From CAYXDO01 sp964463485 (lineage in GTDB: Bacteria; Myxococcota; Kuafuiibacteriia; Kuafuiibacteriales; Kuafuiibacteriaceae): a DNA stretch of 6,472 nucleotides. This document shows, one piece after another, positions 5,801 through 6,472 of this stretch. The stretch's first letter is position 1; each line of letters opens with the position of its first letter. The stretch lies in assembly GCA_964463485.1 (NCBI GenBank), contig CAYXDO010000279.1, forward strand, positions 1 to 6,472, read 5' to 3'. The position numbers and the translations under genes were made by a program. The notes beneath the pieces are model-generated. The model was given only the letters and a program-made list of their open reading frames with translations. It was not told where the DNA came from and did not search any database.

Positions 5801-6472
5801 CGTCGCCGGTTTATGTCTACGTCGATAATTTTCTGAGTATCCCGACCGGTAAGTCGGTCCCCGCCGGCTTCTACGACCGCAGCTCGGCGCGCTGGCTTCC
5901 GTCCGACGACGGCCGCGTCGTGTCCGTGCTGGGCACAGACGCCCAAGGCCAAGCCGAGCTCGACACCGACGGCGACGGAGCTGCCGACGAAGGCAGCGCC
6001 ATCGGAGTGAGTCTGGAGGAGCGCGAGGCGCTGGCGAGCCTCTACGGCTCACCCACGTCGTTGCTGCGAGTGCCCGTGCGGCACTTCTCGACCTGGGCCT
6101 TCGGCTTCAGCTTCGCGCCGCCGGTGTCCGCGAGATATCCAACTCAGGCTGCGCCGGTGTCACCCGCAGGTCCGGAGGTCGTGGAGCAAACAGTAGACCT
6201 CGCGGATACGACGTTCCACCTGGTGTACAAGAGTGATCGTGTCGTCGGTTTCGAGGCGCCGCGAACGCTCGACATCCCGCTCTCCGGCTCCACGGTTCCG
6301 GTGGGTCTCTTGGGAATCGAGAGCGAGCTCGACATCGCGGGGAAGAAGATCACACGAACTTCGTCCGCCGCAACCCACCAAGTCGAGCAAATCGTCTGGG
6401 ACGGGCTCGACGCGTTTGGCAGGCAGCTCCAGGGCGGCCAGCCCGCGAGAGTGAAGGTCGCCTACCAATATC
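2841..6472 (+). CDS. Giant surface Rhs/YD-repeat-type protein, N-terminal part; frame broken at a poly-C tract
   Basis: About 1,210 residues are visible and the frame runs off the right edge. From GTG 2841 an n-region with K and R, a hydrophobic FLLCLATLGA and Cys22 form a secretion signal, perhaps lipoprotein (the lipobox LGAAC is imperfect). The C11 run at 2930-2940 then shifts frame; with 10 C the protein continues as PPPYIGSGSSG. Domains, numbered on that corrected frame: beta-helix-like region 44-310 (LAPGAYGSMQL, LEPGVFHF, LLGAFFGRDVELG); PKD 315-408 (HAGGPYSGDEG, SSDPEGD, AWDLDADG); two cadherin/Ig-like domains 409-595; two putative-Ig (He_PIG-like) domains 596-767 (FSWTPDVAGDF and similar); teneurin/Rhs-type N-terminal region 774-1094, holding a transthyretin-like CarboxypepD_reg unit (808-874, LDGRYDLLVNGGG) and a DTDGDGAADE calcium-type loop (1041-1050); onset of the YD-repeat region from 1113 (LVYKSDRVVG, IVWDGLDAFGR). 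Such proteins are secreted and encapsulate or display a C-terminal toxin or adhesin; here that end is not seen. As printed, the body could also begin at ATG 2920, but then without a signal. No good Shine-Dalgarno precedes GTG 2841. Confidence 0.9.
2930..2940 (+). repeat. C11 homopolymer tract at the frame junction of the Rhs-type gene
   Basis: Eleven consecutive C follow GTCGT. The upstream signal-peptide frame (GTG 2841) crosses the tract and ends at TGA shortly before 3053. The downstream body frame (TAC 2941 onward) is open to the window end. Removing one C joins them; adding two does the same. The tract sits a few residues after Cys22, so length changes alter only a Pro spacer when in frame. 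Confidence 0.85.

Noticed and set aside
3317..6468. Several minus-strand frames of 60-300 residues opposite the Rhs-type gene
   Set aside because: They are antisense to a continuous, domain-rich + strand frame and look like mirror images of its codons (R/E/D/V-rich, no families).

Overview
This GC-rich window looks like chromosome from a Myxococcota or other deltaproteobacterial-type organism. The evidence is strong G/C preference at third codon positions, a very large secreted Rhs/YD-repeat-type protein with PKD and Ig-like modules, and a DUF7919-like protein. The taxonomic call is inference from gene content; there is no rRNA or marker gene.

Layout. Positions 1-735 hold a small + strand operon-like block: the possible tail of an upstream gene, a possible 43-residue ORF, and a GTG-started 186-residue DUF7919-like protein with a second cysteine-pair (zinc-ribbon-like) module at its C-terminus. 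A strong quasi-palindromic stem-loop follows its stop codon. Positions 736-960 carry a repeat-rich spacer: three AAATTCGAGC copies phased at exactly 21 bp, a (TTAG)4 tract that puts stops in all six frames, and a 19-bp direct repeat. Positions 1055-1757 look like a graveyard of broken + strand genes: a frameshifted helix-turn-helix-like protein, then a frame-broken C-terminal CBM11/CIA30-like beta-sandwich domain. A doubtful minus-strand ORF covers 1478-1948. Positions 2031-2523 are a minisatellite of eleven full 42/43-bp units plus a degenerate twelfth. It contains no stops, so it creates long spurious ORFs on both strands.

The main gene runs from about 2841 off the right edge. It is the N-terminal ~1,210 residues of a giant cell-surface protein: signal peptide, a beta-helix-like 'gel of anchor' domain, a PKD domain, four Ig/cadherin-like domains, a carboxypeptidase-regulatory (transthyretin-like) domain inside a teneurin/Rhs-type N-terminal region, and the start of the YD-repeat barrel. 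The barrel core and any C-terminal toxin lie outside the window. Its signal-peptide exon-like start and its body are in different frames, separated only by an 11-cytosine run at 2930-2940; with 10 C the two join perfectly. That is either a phase-variable on/off switch, shown in the OFF state, or a homopolymer sequencing error, and it is the most interesting point here. The minisatellite about 320 bp upstream of the start could be a second length-variable element acting on the same gene.
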